A stretch of DNA of 47,324 nt from an uncultured Allobosea sp. Its GTDB lineage: Bacteria; Pseudomonadota; Alphaproteobacteria; Rhizobiales; Beijerinckiaceae. The number at the start of each line of letters is the position of its first letter. Position 1 is the stretch's first letter. The position numbers and the translations under genes are program-made. The DNA is taken from the NCBI RefSeq assembly GCF_945957345.1, contig NZ_CAMFKW010000043.1, forward strand, positions 1 through 47,324, in the 5' to 3' direction. Below, one piece after another: positions 34,116-42,197 of the stretch. Under the pieces are notes generated by a model. That model did no database searches. It was not told where the DNA came from and saw only the letters and a program-made list of their open reading frames with translations.

Positions 34116-35858
34116 TCAGTTGATCTGTGCGTGCTGAACCGACCTGACCAGCGGCAAACGGGCCGCGCGCCACGCATCGACGCCACCGCGATACCAGTAG
34201 ACACGCTTGTAGCCGCTCGCGACCGCCCGCATCGTGGCGTTGTGCGAAAGCCAACAGTCCCGCCCGGTGCAGAAGAAGACGACGGGGCGCTCCTTGTCGC
34301 CGAGAAGCGAGCCGAGCAGGCGGCTCAGCAAATCCGAAATCTTGGCCATTTCATCGGCTTTCGGGGTGACGACCCCGGCTCCCTGGAACCAGTATGCGCC
34401 CGGAAGCGTGTCATGCTCGGCATTCCACCCCCCCACATCGATCAGGACGGGCTTGTCCGCCCCGTTCATCATCTTGACGAGCCCCACCGTGGTGATCCTT
34501 TCCGCGCCGGGAGCCGTGAGTGGCGTCAGGCCGTGATAGGGCTCGGGATGCAGGTTGGAGGGGTTTCGGACATGGCTGTCGATGCCCTCGCCAGCGGGGT
34601 CCCCGCCCGGCGCTGCCCCCGCGAGCTTCGTCAGCGCGGCGGCGCTGAGCCTGTCGAAGCGATCGTAGGTCTCCAGGGTCGAGCTGTTCTGAATCTTCTT
34701 GAGGCGGCAGATCGAGCCCGAGCGCCTGTTGCACCAGTAGAGCGAGACGAGGGTCGCCTTGTTGGCGCTGGGGCTCGAGGTCGCCATGCCGTAATATCCG
34801 TTCGCGGAAACTGCGAAAGCTTTCGCACCCGGTTTCTTGCCGTAGAGAGCGTAGGCGTCGTCTGTCGCTATCGGCTGCGGCTCGCTGGACGGCGACGCAA
34901 CGGCGCCCGGTCGGGTGTCCGTATTCGTGGACCGCTCGGCAGGTTCCACAGCGGGAGCGCCTGCAGCGGAACCCGGCGAAGCAGGTGCCGGAGCCGGGGG
35001 CGCGGCAGGCGTAGCCGGTACGGTGAGCGATGCAACCTTCGGCTCCGCTGGCGCGCCCTGCGGCACGAGCACAAGTTCACCGATCAGCGAGGAGTGATCC
35101 CACGGGACCTGTCGCCCGGCCGTGGCGGCGTAGACATCCGCCCTGACATTGCGCAGGACCTGGTTCATCTCCAATCCCGGCATGCGGATATATTTGAGCA
35201 GGGCACGGGCGAACGGGCTGTTGCGGCCGTCGCCATCGGCGGCGGTGCTGCCGGGCGCTGTGGCGAAGGCCACGAAGGTGCCGACTCCGGATTGAATGGG
35301 CTGAAGGCCGCGCGTTGCAATGGAGCGCATGCCCGCCAATCCCTGGAACGGATTGTCCCGGCAAGCGTCCAGAAGAATGATGCGGACGCGGGCACTGCTT
35401 TCCATCCCGGCAATCACGGCGTTGAGGTCGAGCGTCCGCAAGGCAACGTCGCTCGGAAGTTCCAGGTCGGCGTCGCGCGGAATCAGGAAATTCCGCTCCC
35501 CGATCTGGATCGCATGGCCGGAATAGTAGAAGGCGGCGACATCCGTACCCGGCAGCTTGCGGCTGAAGGTAGCGATGCCGTCCGACATGGCTTTTTGGTC
35601 GGGATCGCGGATCTCGGTCACGTCGAAGCCGATATCGCGAAGCGCCGCCGCCATATCGGCCTCGTCATTGAGACTGTTTTTGAGGGCGGGGACGTGCTCA
35701 TAGCGCGAGACGCCGATCACCAGGGCGACCCTGCGTTCCGCATGGGCGGTCGAGACGGCCAGCATCGCGATGGCCGCGATCAGACCACGCGCCAAAATTG
35801 CCCTTATCTCAAGCTGACACCGCAATGCCTGAAATAGAGGAAGCTTATGGGGACCCAT
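34116..35858 (-). CDS. periplasmic caspase-family (C14) protease fused to a rhodanese-like CxxxxCW domain
   Basis: 580 residues. A long signal sequence ends at TAHA (residue 40). The caspase p20-like domain (about 43-270) starts RRVALVIGVSRYEHVP and carries the catalytic dyad His115 (YYSGHAIQ) and Cys166 (LLDACRDNPF). A Pro/Ala-rich linker (about 275-320) leads to a middle region with KAFAVSANGYYGMATS and two cysteines (YWCN and SICRL), like small DUF4189-type repeats. The C-terminal domain (about 455-572) resembles rhodaneses of the CXXCW class: VLIDVGGWN, LPGAYWFQGAG and FFCTGRDCWLSHNA with C530, C535 and W536, then VYWYRGGVDAW. It is first in a three-gene operon and divergent from a LuxR-type regulator. 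Likely a secreted or periplasmic protease with a thiol or sulfur-handling module; its target is unknown. Confidence 0.85.
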   Translation of the reverse strand: MGPHKLPLFQALRCQLEIRAILARGLIAAIAMLAVSTAHAERRVALVIGVSRYEHVPALKNSLNDEADMAAALRDIGFDVTEIRDPDQKAMSDGIATFSRKLPGTDVAAFYYSGHAIQIGERNFLIPRDADLELPSDVALRTLDLNAVIAGMESSARVRIILLDACRDNPFQGLAGMRSIATRGLQPIQSGVGTFVAFATAPGSTAADGDGRNSPFARALLKYIRMPGLEMNQVLRNVRADVYAATAGRQVPWDHSSLIGELVLVPQGAPAEPKVASLTVPATPAAPPAPAPASPGSAAGAPAVEPAERSTNTDTRPGAVASPSSEPQPIATDDAYALYGKKPGAKAFAVSANGYYGMATSSPSANKATLVSLYWCNRRSGSICRLKKIQNSSTLETYDRFDRLSAAALTKLAGAAPGGDPAGEGIDSHVRNPSNLHPEPYHGLTPLTAPGAERITTVGLVKMMNGADKPVLIDVGGWNAEHDTLPGAYWFQGAGVVTPKADEMAKISDLLSRLLGSLLGDKERPVVFFCTGRDCWLSHNATMRAVASGYKRVYWYRGGVDAWRAARLPLVRSVQHAQIN

Positions 35859-35879
35859 GTCGCGATAACCGAGAGAAGC

Positions 35880-35933
35880 ATGCGGCGGCGAAGTGCATCA
35901 TCGGCGAGCGTCGCCCAACGCGCACCTCCCTGA
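35880..35933 (+). CDS. possible 17-residue leader-type peptide
   Basis: ATG at 35880 is preceded by GAGAGAAG and encodes MRRRSASSASVAQRAPP, with the TGA inside the loop of the hairpin at 35922-35945. Arg/Ser-rich and with no family. The combination of ribosome site, short frame and terminator-like stem could be an attenuator or small transcript, or chance. Confidence 0.2.
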   Translation: MRRRSASSASVAQRAPP

Positions 35934-35945
35934 AACGGGAGGTGC
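35922..35945 (+). terminator. intrinsic terminator-like hairpin without an upstream gene
   Basis: GCACCTCCC (35922-35930) and GGGAGGTGC (35937-35945) form a perfect 9-bp stem with a 6-base loop, followed by TTTCGCTT. Oriented to stop plus-strand transcription in the region between two divergent genes. Confidence 0.55.
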
Positions 35946-36253
35946 TTTCGCTTCTGCGGATGCAATAGGAGCCGATGACAGGTCGGAGGATACCACATCG
36001 CGTCGACCAGACCGTCGCGCGTCTTTTCGGATGGCGGCGGCTTCATTCAGACCCGAAAAGCTTTCTCGCCTCCTGCAACGGCAAGCGTTCGATCGGGCAC
36101 GACATTGACCCGGATCTCGAAGCCCGAGGCAGAGAGATCGGGCGAAACACAGCCACTGTCGCGTCGGCCGAACCATCATCCCGGCGATCCGGCCGGCTTG
36201 ACCCTTTCGAATAAGCTGTCACGATCCCGTCCTCTGAGATCGGCGCCAACCCG

Positions 36254-36967
36254 ATGAGCATGATCGACCCCTTCGCCGAAGCGCTGCTCAGATGCGGCAA
36301 CCTAGCCGAGGTCGGAGCAACGTTCGCGGCGGTCGTCGCGAAAGAGGGCTTTGTCAGCTCCGCAGCGCGTGCCTTGAGTCCGAGCGCCGGGCAACCCGTT
36401 CAGACCTTTTTTCTGAATTGGCCTGAGAACTGGCAGATGCTCAGCGAGAAACGCCAGTTCACGCGCAAAAGCCCGATATTTCGCGCGACCAGGAGGCGCA
36501 GCTCACCTTTCACCTGGCGAGAACTTCAAGCGGAACGACGACAGAGTGATGGCGAAAAGGAAGTCTGGCGAACGGTGAAGGAGTGGGGCTGGACAGATGG
36601 CCTCGTGGTCCCGATCCATGGTCCGGGAGGGTACTTTGCTGCGGTGGGCATGTCGACGCGCGAACGGTCCTTCAAGGTAGATCAGAGCAAGCGGATGCGC
36701 TTGATCATGTTGGCGACCGCCACCCATGAGCGCTGTCGCATGCTGCTCGATCTCGACCGAAGCGACGATGCTTGGGATATGCTGACGGCCCGCGAATTGG
36801 AATGCCTGCGTTGGGTGGCCGACGGCCAGAGCGACGATGCGATCGGCTCCATCCTTGCGATCTCCTCGGAGACGGTTCGCTTTCATCTCGGAAATGCCCG
36901 CCAAAAGCTCGGCGTTCGCAATCGCGCGCAAGCCGTGGCGCAAATTTGCCTCAGAGGACTGTTGTGA
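36254..36967 (+). CDS. LuxR-family regulator with autoinducer-binding-like domain (solo)
   Basis: 237 residues. The N-terminal autoinducer-binding-like domain (about 20-165) includes PENWQML, SPFTWREL and GWTDGLVVPIHGPGG. The C-terminal LuxR helix-turn-helix is LTARELECLRWVADGQSDDA with SSETVRFHLGNARQKLGVRN. Aligned by eye to TraR/LuxR numbering, W57, P71 and W85 are kept, but Y61 and D70, which contact the acyl-homoserine lactone, are both Ser. No luxI gene is present. It may sense another small molecule or act without one. It is divergent from the caspase-like operon and is its most obvious regulator. Confidence 0.88.
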   Translation: MSMIDPFAEALLRCGNLAEVGATFAAVVAKEGFVSSAARALSPSAGQPVQTFFLNWPENWQMLSEKRQFTRKSPIFRATRRRSSPFTWRELQAERRQSDGEKEVWRTVKEWGWTDGLVVPIHGPGGYFAAVGMSTRERSFKVDQSKRMRLIMLATATHERCRMLLDLDRSDDAWDMLTARELECLRWVADGQSDDAIGSILAISSETVRFHLGNARQKLGVRNRAQAVAQICLRGLL

Positions 36968-37376
36968 CGCTTGCAGCCTCTCTATCGCGATCGGACTGAG
37001 CAAACCAAATTGCACCGGATCAGTAAGCGGCCCGGCAGACCTCGTTCCTGCGATAGGGTCACCTCCTAGCTCAGCGGAAACGACGCGGAAAACTCTAACC
37101 CAAGCGATCCAGTTTTAAGGGCTCAGATCAGACGCCAGAACGGCTGAATTTTGCCCCCCGGAGAATCGACGATTATTGCGGATCGAAAACCGCGCCGGGC
37201 CATGTCCCGCACCTGAAGCCCCGCCTTGTGGTCGCGGCCCTTGCGCCAGCGCAGCGGCGTCCGATTGACAGCCTTGCCTGGATCGCTCATCAGGCTCGAG
37301 AGGTAACGTCCTCGCTCCCATCGCGGGATTTCAATGTCCGGGAACGGCCCGGCCCTTTTCCGCCCCGGGCCGCTTC
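36968..37376. other. 409-base region between LuxR-type and MFS genes
   Basis: No well-supported gene. One 55-codon minus-strand frame is listed separately with low confidence. A near-perfect anti-Shine-Dalgarno complement AGGAGGTGA occurs on the minus strand near 37065 but has no suitable start after it. The promoter of the MFS gene should lie at the right edge. Confidence 0.4.
37123..37290 (-). CDS. possible 55-residue basic protein
   Basis: ATG at 37290 to TGA at 37123. It starts MSDPGKAVNRTPLRWRKGRD and ends GGKIQPFWRLI, rich in Arg and Lys. No family recognised and only a weak ribosome site. It is the most protein-like frame in this gap but may be a remnant; the same frame stays open upstream to the MFS start without an ATG. 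Confidence 0.25.
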   Translation of the reverse strand: MSDPGKAVNRTPLRWRKGRDHKAGLQVRDMARRGFRSAIIVDSPGGKIQPFWRLI

Positions 37377-38519
37377 ATGACCACCGACACGATCAGCAAA
37401 GCCGGCGCAGCATCTCTGGTTCGCTGGTTCATCTCATCCGCGACCCTTCCCGTCCCGCAGGCCGCAGGGCCGGTCGCCTTCGCGCTGGTCGCGCTGGCTC
37501 TGACGGGCGACACCAGCGGCGGCGCCGGCATGATCCTGGCGATGACGCTGGCCCAGGTCGCCGGCGCGATCCCCATCACCAGGGCGGGAAGCGGCCTGCC
37601 GCCGACGGCCTTCCTGCGCGTGCTGGTGCTGTTCCGTACGGTGGCGCTCGGAGGTCTCGCCCTACTGGCGCACTATTCCGTGCCGTTCATCTGGCTGGTC
37701 GTGCTCTCGGCGCTGGCCGGAGCAGTGAACGGCGCCGCATTCGGCTACCTTCGGACCATCCTCAACCAGCTCGCGCCGTCGGCGAAGCTGCCGAGGGCAC
37801 TCGGAATCGCGTCGACGCTCAACGAAGTGACGTTCGTCCTGGCACCCGTGATGGCATCCGGCCTGGGCACGCTGTCGCCGGTCTTCGCCGTCCTGGCGAT
37901 CGCATCTCTCGGCGCCATACCGGCCTTGCTCGTTCCGACCGTGATGCCGGCACCGGCCGAAGAGGCGCATCAGGCCGATGGCTCGGTCGTTAGCCCAGCG
38001 ATCCTGCTTTGGCTGATATGCGCCGCCGCGGGCAGTTCGACCGTGGCGGCTCTGGAGATCGGCGCCGTCGCCCTGGCGCTGCATTTCGGCTACGCGCCTG
38101 CCTTGGCGATCCTTTTCACCGTCCCTCTCTGCCTCGCCTCGGTGGCCGGCGGCATCTGGGTCAGCGTCCGCAACCGCATGGGAAGCCGCCGCGCGGTCCT
38201 GATCCAGCTGACGATCATGGCGTCCGGTGCCATTCTCGCCGCCTTGCAGATCTCCATGCCTGTCACGGTCCTCGGCGCCGTCCTGGTCGGCGTGGTCCTC
38301 GCGCCCCTGGGCACCTATTACTCGCTGATCCTCGATTCCCTCGCGCCGCCGAAGAGGCGGCCCGAGGTCTTCGCCTTGCTGCGCACCGCGAACGCCACCG
38401 GAATCATCATCGCCAGCGCCATCATGACGGCGGTATCTCTGCAGACGGCTCTGATCACGGTGAGCGGCCTGATGATCTGCGTGGCGCTTATCGTCGCCAT
38501 CGCGTCACGCCGTCGTTGA
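37377..38519 (+). CDS. MFS-type sugar-efflux-like transporter
   Basis: 380-residue inner-membrane protein with about 12 hydrophobic segments in two halves. The first half includes GMILAMTLAQVAGAIPIT and LSALAGAVNGAAFGYLRTIL; the second half begins near AILLWLICAAAGSSTVAALE and contains GIWVSVRNRMGSRRAVLIQ, resembling the MFS loop motif. The layout is like sugar-efflux (SetA-type) transporters, but the substrate is unknown. It converges with a small membrane-protein gene across an inverted repeat. Confidence 0.8.
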   Translation: MTTDTISKAGAASLVRWFISSATLPVPQAAGPVAFALVALALTGDTSGGAGMILAMTLAQVAGAIPITRAGSGLPPTAFLRVLVLFRTVALGGLALLAHYSVPFIWLVVLSALAGAVNGAAFGYLRTILNQLAPSAKLPRALGIASTLNEVTFVLAPVMASGLGTLSPVFAVLAIASLGAIPALLVPTVMPAPAEEAHQADGSVVSPAILLWLICAAAGSSTVAALEIGAVALALHFGYAPALAILFTVPLCLASVAGGIWVSVRNRMGSRRAVLIQLTIMASGAILAALQISMPVTVLGAVLVGVVLAPLGTYYSLILDSLAPPKRRPEVFALLRTANATGIIIASAIMTAVSLQTALITVSGLMICVALIVAIASRRR

Positions 38520-38523
38520 AAGA

Positions 38524-38556
38524 GATCATCCCGGTCCGGCGGAGGCCGGGATGATC
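38524..38556. terminator. bidirectional terminator-like hairpin
   Basis: GATCATCCCGG (38524-38534) pairs perfectly with CCGGGATGATC (38546-38556) around an 11-base loop, directly after the MFS stop. It also encodes the last ten or so codons of the convergent small gene. No U-run follows. Confidence 0.5.
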
Positions 38557-38813
38557 GAGCCCTCGGGGGCGCCGATCATCTGGTTCAGGCCCGCCGAGGC
38601 CCGAGGCCGCAGCGGCGGCCGCTTTCGGATCAGATCGGGGACGATGTCGGCATCGGTCCTGGCGGCATCGGGGCTTGCCCCATCTTCGGCTGCCGTCACG
38701 ACGTGCCTCCGCCCCTGCTCGTCTCCTTGGTGCCTCGATGCCGACCTTCCGCTCGTGAAGAAGAGAGCGCTCAAGCCGATCAGGAAGATGAAGGTCGCGT
38801 ATCGCGTGAACAT
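38526..38813 (-). CDS. small membrane-anchored hypothetical protein
   Basis: 95 residues. It begins MFTRYATFIFLIGLSALFF, a signal anchor or signal peptide, followed by a polar Arg/Asp-rich segment and a Pro-rich tail. The ATG at 38813 has GCGGGGG upstream; an ATG at 38831 is also in frame. No family recognised. It converges with the MFS gene and its 3' end lies in a strong hairpin. Confidence 0.45.
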   Translation of the reverse strand: MFTRYATFIFLIGLSALFFTSGRSASRHQGDEQGRRHVVTAAEDGASPDAARTDADIVPDLIRKRPPLRPRASAGLNQMIGAPEGSIIPASAGPG

Positions 38814-39135
38814 AAACCCCCGCAGCCACATGTTCGCGGGGGCACTAAGGATCGGGAACTCTCAAATTGCGTTCAAACCGATCTGTAAAATTGCGCGCAA
38901 ACTGCGGTTGCTCTTGAGAAAACACACTTTAAGCCAAGAGCAAGACGAAGAAAGCGTACGCACAGTGCCTTTACGTCAGTCTCTGCCTCGCGATGGGCGT
39001 TGCCGGCCTCCCCGACATGTTAGGCCTTTTCGCTGACTGGACGCCCGCGCCCGGCCATGCATTGCTGACGCGCCAACACAACACGGCATTCAATGCCGGG
39101 GGCATCATTTTGCTGAAAAAGGTGGAGGGATTTCG
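38814..39135. other. 322-base upstream region of the solitary family 5 binding-protein gene
   Basis: No gene seen. The region contains the direct and inverted repeats listed separately and a good ribosome site (GTGGAGGGA) before the ATG at 39136. Base composition is lower in GC than its surroundings between about 38860 and 38960, as expected of a promoter. Confidence 0.5.
38864..38943. promoter_or_regulatory. direct repeats and inverted repeat upstream of a binding-protein gene
   Basis: AAATTGCGTTCAAAC (38864-38878) recurs as AAATTGCGCGCAAAC (38888-38902), 13 of 15 equal and 24 bases apart. They are followed by a perfect 9-bp inverted repeat, TTGCTCTTG (38908-38916) and CAAGAGCAA (38935-38943). 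Likely regulator sites for the gene at 39136; the protein that binds is unknown. Confidence 0.4.
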
Positions 39136-40923
39136 ATGAAGGAAGAGGAAATCCGCGGCTTGGTCGCGGGTGTGAAGGATGGGTCGTTGTCGCGACGATC
39201 GTTCATCCGGAAAATGGCGGCCGTGGGCATCACGGCGCCGCTCGCGAGCCAGATACTGGTCTGGAACGACGTCGCGATGGCCCAGCCGGCCGATGGCTAC
39301 AAGCCGACCAAGGCCGGCGGCGGCGGCCCGCTGAAGATCCTGCTCTGGCAGGCTCCGACCCTGCTGAACCCGCATTTCGCATCGGGCACCAAGGACCAGA
39401 TCGCCTCGCGCATCTTCTTCGAGCCGCTCGCCGGCTGGGACAAGGACGGCAACCTCGTTCCGCAGCTCGCGGCGGAGATTCCCAGCAAGGCCAATGGCGG
39501 CCTCTCCGCCGACGGCAAGGAAGTGATCTGGAAACTGAAGCAGGGCGTGAAATGGCATGACGGCAAGCCGTTCACGGCCGACGATGCGATCTTCACCTGG
39601 GAATACGCTGCCGACCCGGCGACCGCCGCCTACACCACCGGCTCCTATGCCAATATCAAGGTCGAGAAGATCGACAACCACACCATCAAGGTGATCTTCA
39701 AGGAAGCGACCCCCTTCTGGGCGGACCCCTTCGTCGGCGTTGCCGGCATGATCATCCCGAAACATCATTTCGGCGACTACAAGGGTGCGAAATCGCGCGA
39801 GGCGCCGGCGAACCTGAAGCCTGTCGGCACCGGCCCCTACAAGTTCGTCGACTTCAAGCCGGGCGATATCCTGACCGGCACCCGCAACGAGGACTATCAC
39901 GTCAAGAACAAGCCGCAATTCGACACGCTCGAGGTCAAGGGCGGGGGTGATGCGGTCTCGGCAGCGCGCGCCGTGCTGCAGACCGGCGAATACGACTATG
40001 CCTGGAACATGCAGGTCGAGGACGAGGTCCTCAAGCGCATGGAAGCAGGGGGGCGCGGCAAGGTCGTGGCGGTGAAGGGCGGCGACGTCGAGTTCATCAT
40101 CCTGAACACCACCGATCCGTGGACCGAAGTCGATGGCGAGCGCTCCAGCGTCAAGACCAAGCATCCCTCGCTCAGCGATCCGGCCGTGCGCCAGGCGATC
40201 AACCTGCTGATCGATCGGGATTCGATCGAGAAGTTCATCTATGGCCGCGGCGGCGTCGCGACGGCGAGCTTCGTCAACGAGCCGAAGCAATTCAAGTCGA
40301 CCAAGCTCAAATACGAGTTCAACATCGACAAGGCCAACAAGATCCTCGACGACGCCGGCTGGAAGAAGGGTGCCGACGGCATCCGTGAAAAGGACGGCAA
40401 GAAGCTCAAATACGTCTTCCAGACCTCGATCAACGCCCCGCGCCAGAAGACCCAGGCCATCATCAAGCAGGCTTGCCAGCGCGCCGGCATCGAACTCGAG
40501 CTGAAGTCGGTCACGGCCTCGGTCTATTTCTCGTCGGACGTGGCGAACCCCGACACCTACACCAAGCTGTACTGCGACATGGAGATGTACACCACCACGC
40601 AGCCACAGCCCGATCCGGAGCGCTTCCTCAACCAGCTCGTCTCCTGGGAGATCGCCAACAAGGAGAACAAGTGGCTCGGCCGCAACGTCTCGCGCTGGTC
40701 CGATCCCGAGGCCGACAAGGCCTACAAGGCTGCCCAGAAGGAGCTCGATCCGGTCAAGCGCGCGGCGTTCCTGATCAAGGTCAACGAGATCTTCTGTGAG
40801 GCCAATGTCCTCCTCCCGGTCCTCTCACGCACGGTCGTCGGCGCCTCCGCCAACAACCTGACCCCGGACATCTCCGGCTGGGAGGTCACGACCTGGAACC
40901 TGGCGAGCTGGTATCGCACCTGA
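39136..40923 (+). CDS. ABC transporter substrate-binding protein, family 5 (orphan)
   Basis: 595-residue periplasmic binding protein of the peptide/opine class, somewhat longer than the paralogue at 6997. A Tat-type signal SRRSFIRKMAAVGITAPLAS lies at about residues 18-37. Family 5 markers are VKWHDGKPFTADDAIFTWEY and GTGPYKFVDFKPGD. No permease or ATPase gene is adjacent; the next gene is a TctC-type binding protein. A hairpin after the stop supports a single-gene transcript. It may feed a permease set encoded elsewhere or act in sensing. Confidence 0.92.
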   Translation: MKEEEIRGLVAGVKDGSLSRRSFIRKMAAVGITAPLASQILVWNDVAMAQPADGYKPTKAGGGGPLKILLWQAPTLLNPHFASGTKDQIASRIFFEPLAGWDKDGNLVPQLAAEIPSKANGGLSADGKEVIWKLKQGVKWHDGKPFTADDAIFTWEYAADPATAAYTTGSYANIKVEKIDNHTIKVIFKEATPFWADPFVGVAGMIIPKHHFGDYKGAKSREAPANLKPVGTGPYKFVDFKPGDILTGTRNEDYHVKNKPQFDTLEVKGGGDAVSAARAVLQTGEYDYAWNMQVEDEVLKRMEAGGRGKVVAVKGGDVEFIILNTTDPWTEVDGERSSVKTKHPSLSDPAVRQAINLLIDRDSIEKFIYGRGGVATASFVNEPKQFKSTKLKYEFNIDKANKILDDAGWKKGADGIREKDGKKLKYVFQTSINAPRQKTQAIIKQACQRAGIELELKSVTASVYFSSDVANPDTYTKLYCDMEMYTTTQPQPDPERFLNQLVSWEIANKENKWLGRNVSRWSDPEADKAYKAAQKELDPVKRAAFLIKVNEIFCEANVLLPVLSRTVVGASANNLTPDISGWEVTTWNLASWYRT

Positions 40924-40939
40924 CCGTCATCCGCGGTCC

Positions 40940-40965
40940 GGAGGCCGGAGCATGATCCGGCCTCC
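40940..40965 (+). terminator. hairpin after the family 5 binding-protein gene
   Basis: GGAGGCCGG (40940-40948) and CCGGCCTCC (40957-40965) form a perfect 9-bp stem with an 8-base loop, 16 bases after the stop. No long T-run follows. Confidence 0.5.
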
Positions 40966-41146
40966 ATTCAAGCCTGGCCCCGGCCCAAACAGCGCCGGGG
41001 TCACTCTTTCGCGTTAGAACCCGATAGGCGGCGCTGCAGATGCTTCGGCATGGCGGTCCCGCCGAAAACTGCTCCTGTTCTCCTGAACCCTGCCCGCCTC
41101 GAAGGCAGGGGCTGAAAAAGCGCCGAATCAAGGGAGAAACACCAAT

Positions 41147-42121
41147 ATGACGACGAAACGAGACCTGATCCTCGCAACCGCGGCCTTCGCCCTGCTGGCT
41201 GCCGCGCCTGCCGCTGCCGAGACCTGGCCGCAACGGCCGATCACCTTCATCGTGCCCTTCCCGGCCGGCGGCGGCACCGACGCCTTCGCAAGGCCGCTCG
41301 CAGCCCAGCTCGACCAGCAGCTTGGCCAACGCATCATCATCGAGAATCGCGGCGGCGCCGGCGGCACGGTCGGCGCATCGGCCGCGGCGCGGGCGAAGGC
41401 CGACGGCTACACCTTCTTTGTCGGAGCGGCGCATCATGCCATCGCGCCGGCGCTCTACCCGAAGCTCGACTACAACATCCAGACGGACTTCATCCCGATC
41501 GCCGTCATCGCGCAGCCGCCGCAGGTGATCGTCGTCAATCCCGGCAAAGTGCAGGCCAAAACCGTGGCCGAGCTCGTCGATTTCGCCAAGAAGAACCCCG
41601 AGAAGCTGAATTTTGCCTCAGCTGGCAACGGTACGACGCATCATCTCGCCGGCGAGCTCTTCCAGATCTCCACCAAAACGAAGATGACCCATGTGCCCTA
41701 TCGCGGCGCTGGCCCTGCCTTGCAGGACACGGTCGCTGGTCAGGTCGACCTGCTATTCGACGGCCTCGGCTCCTCGGCTGCCCAGATCCAAAGCGGCGCG
41801 CTGCGGGCGCTCGCGGTCGCGGCTCCTGCCCGCTCAGAAGCCGTCCCAGATGTGCCAACCGCTAAGGAGGCGGGCTTGGAGGGGTTCGAGGTTTCAACCT
41901 GGTATGCGCTCTGGGCACCGAAGGGCACGCCTCCGGAGATCGTGGTCAGGATGCGCGACGAAGTGCAGAAGGTCCTCAAGACGCCCGCCATCGAATCCGC
42001 CTGGAAGAAGAACGGCTCGCCGATGCCGACCCTGGCGGGTGACGATTTCGGCAAGTTCGTCACGGCCGAGGTCGAGCGCTGGGGCAAGGTCGTCAAGGAA
42101 GCGCAGGTCAAGCTGGAGTGA
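41147..42121 (+). CDS. tripartite tricarboxylate transporter (Bug/TctC) substrate-binding protein
   Basis: 324-residue periplasmic binding protein of the Bug family. The signal peptide is DLILATAAFALLAAAPAAA, and the mature start WPQRPITFIVPFPAGGGTD is diagnostic. IENRGGAGGTVGASAAA, ADGYTFFVG and MTHVPYRGAGPALQD are further family markers. No TctA or TctB genes are nearby, as is common for Bug proteins in genomes with many copies. The ligand is probably a carboxylate or amino acid. Confidence 0.93.
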   Translation: MTTKRDLILATAAFALLAAAPAAAETWPQRPITFIVPFPAGGGTDAFARPLAAQLDQQLGQRIIIENRGGAGGTVGASAAARAKADGYTFFVGAAHHAIAPALYPKLDYNIQTDFIPIAVIAQPPQVIVVNPGKVQAKTVAELVDFAKKNPEKLNFASAGNGTTHHLAGELFQISTKTKMTHVPYRGAGPALQDTVAGQVDLLFDGLGSSAAQIQSGALRALAVAAPARSEAVPDVPTAKEAGLEGFEVSTWYALWAPKGTPPEIVVRMRDEVQKVLKTPAIESAWKKNGSPMPTLAGDDFGKFVTAEVERWGKVVKEAQVKLE

Positions 42122-42197
42122 GGTCGGCGGCTCGCTGCGCTCCGTCCAGTCGCTGCATCGGCCTGCACGAAGGCCGCGATGCCGTGAGAGACAGAGC

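Larger units (their letters stand above)
35859..36253. other. 395-base divergent region between caspase-like and LuxR-type genes
   Basis: It holds promoters for both genes, plus a terminator-like hairpin at 35922-35945 on the plus strand that has no annotated gene before it, and a possible 17-codon frame just upstream of it. A plus-strand frame at 35975-36214 (79 residues, AGGAG nearby) has no recognisable features and is not called. The rest shows nothing definite. Confidence 0.45.

Noticed and set aside
35975..36214. 79-codon plus-strand frame with AGGAG before its ATG
   Set aside because: No recognisable features, and competing minus-strand frames are equally open; it lies in the promoter region of the LuxR-type gene. 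Worth revisiting only if conserved.
37055..37075. AGGAGGTGA on the minus strand
   Set aside because: A perfect ribosome-site sequence but no start codon with a usable frame follows within normal spacing.
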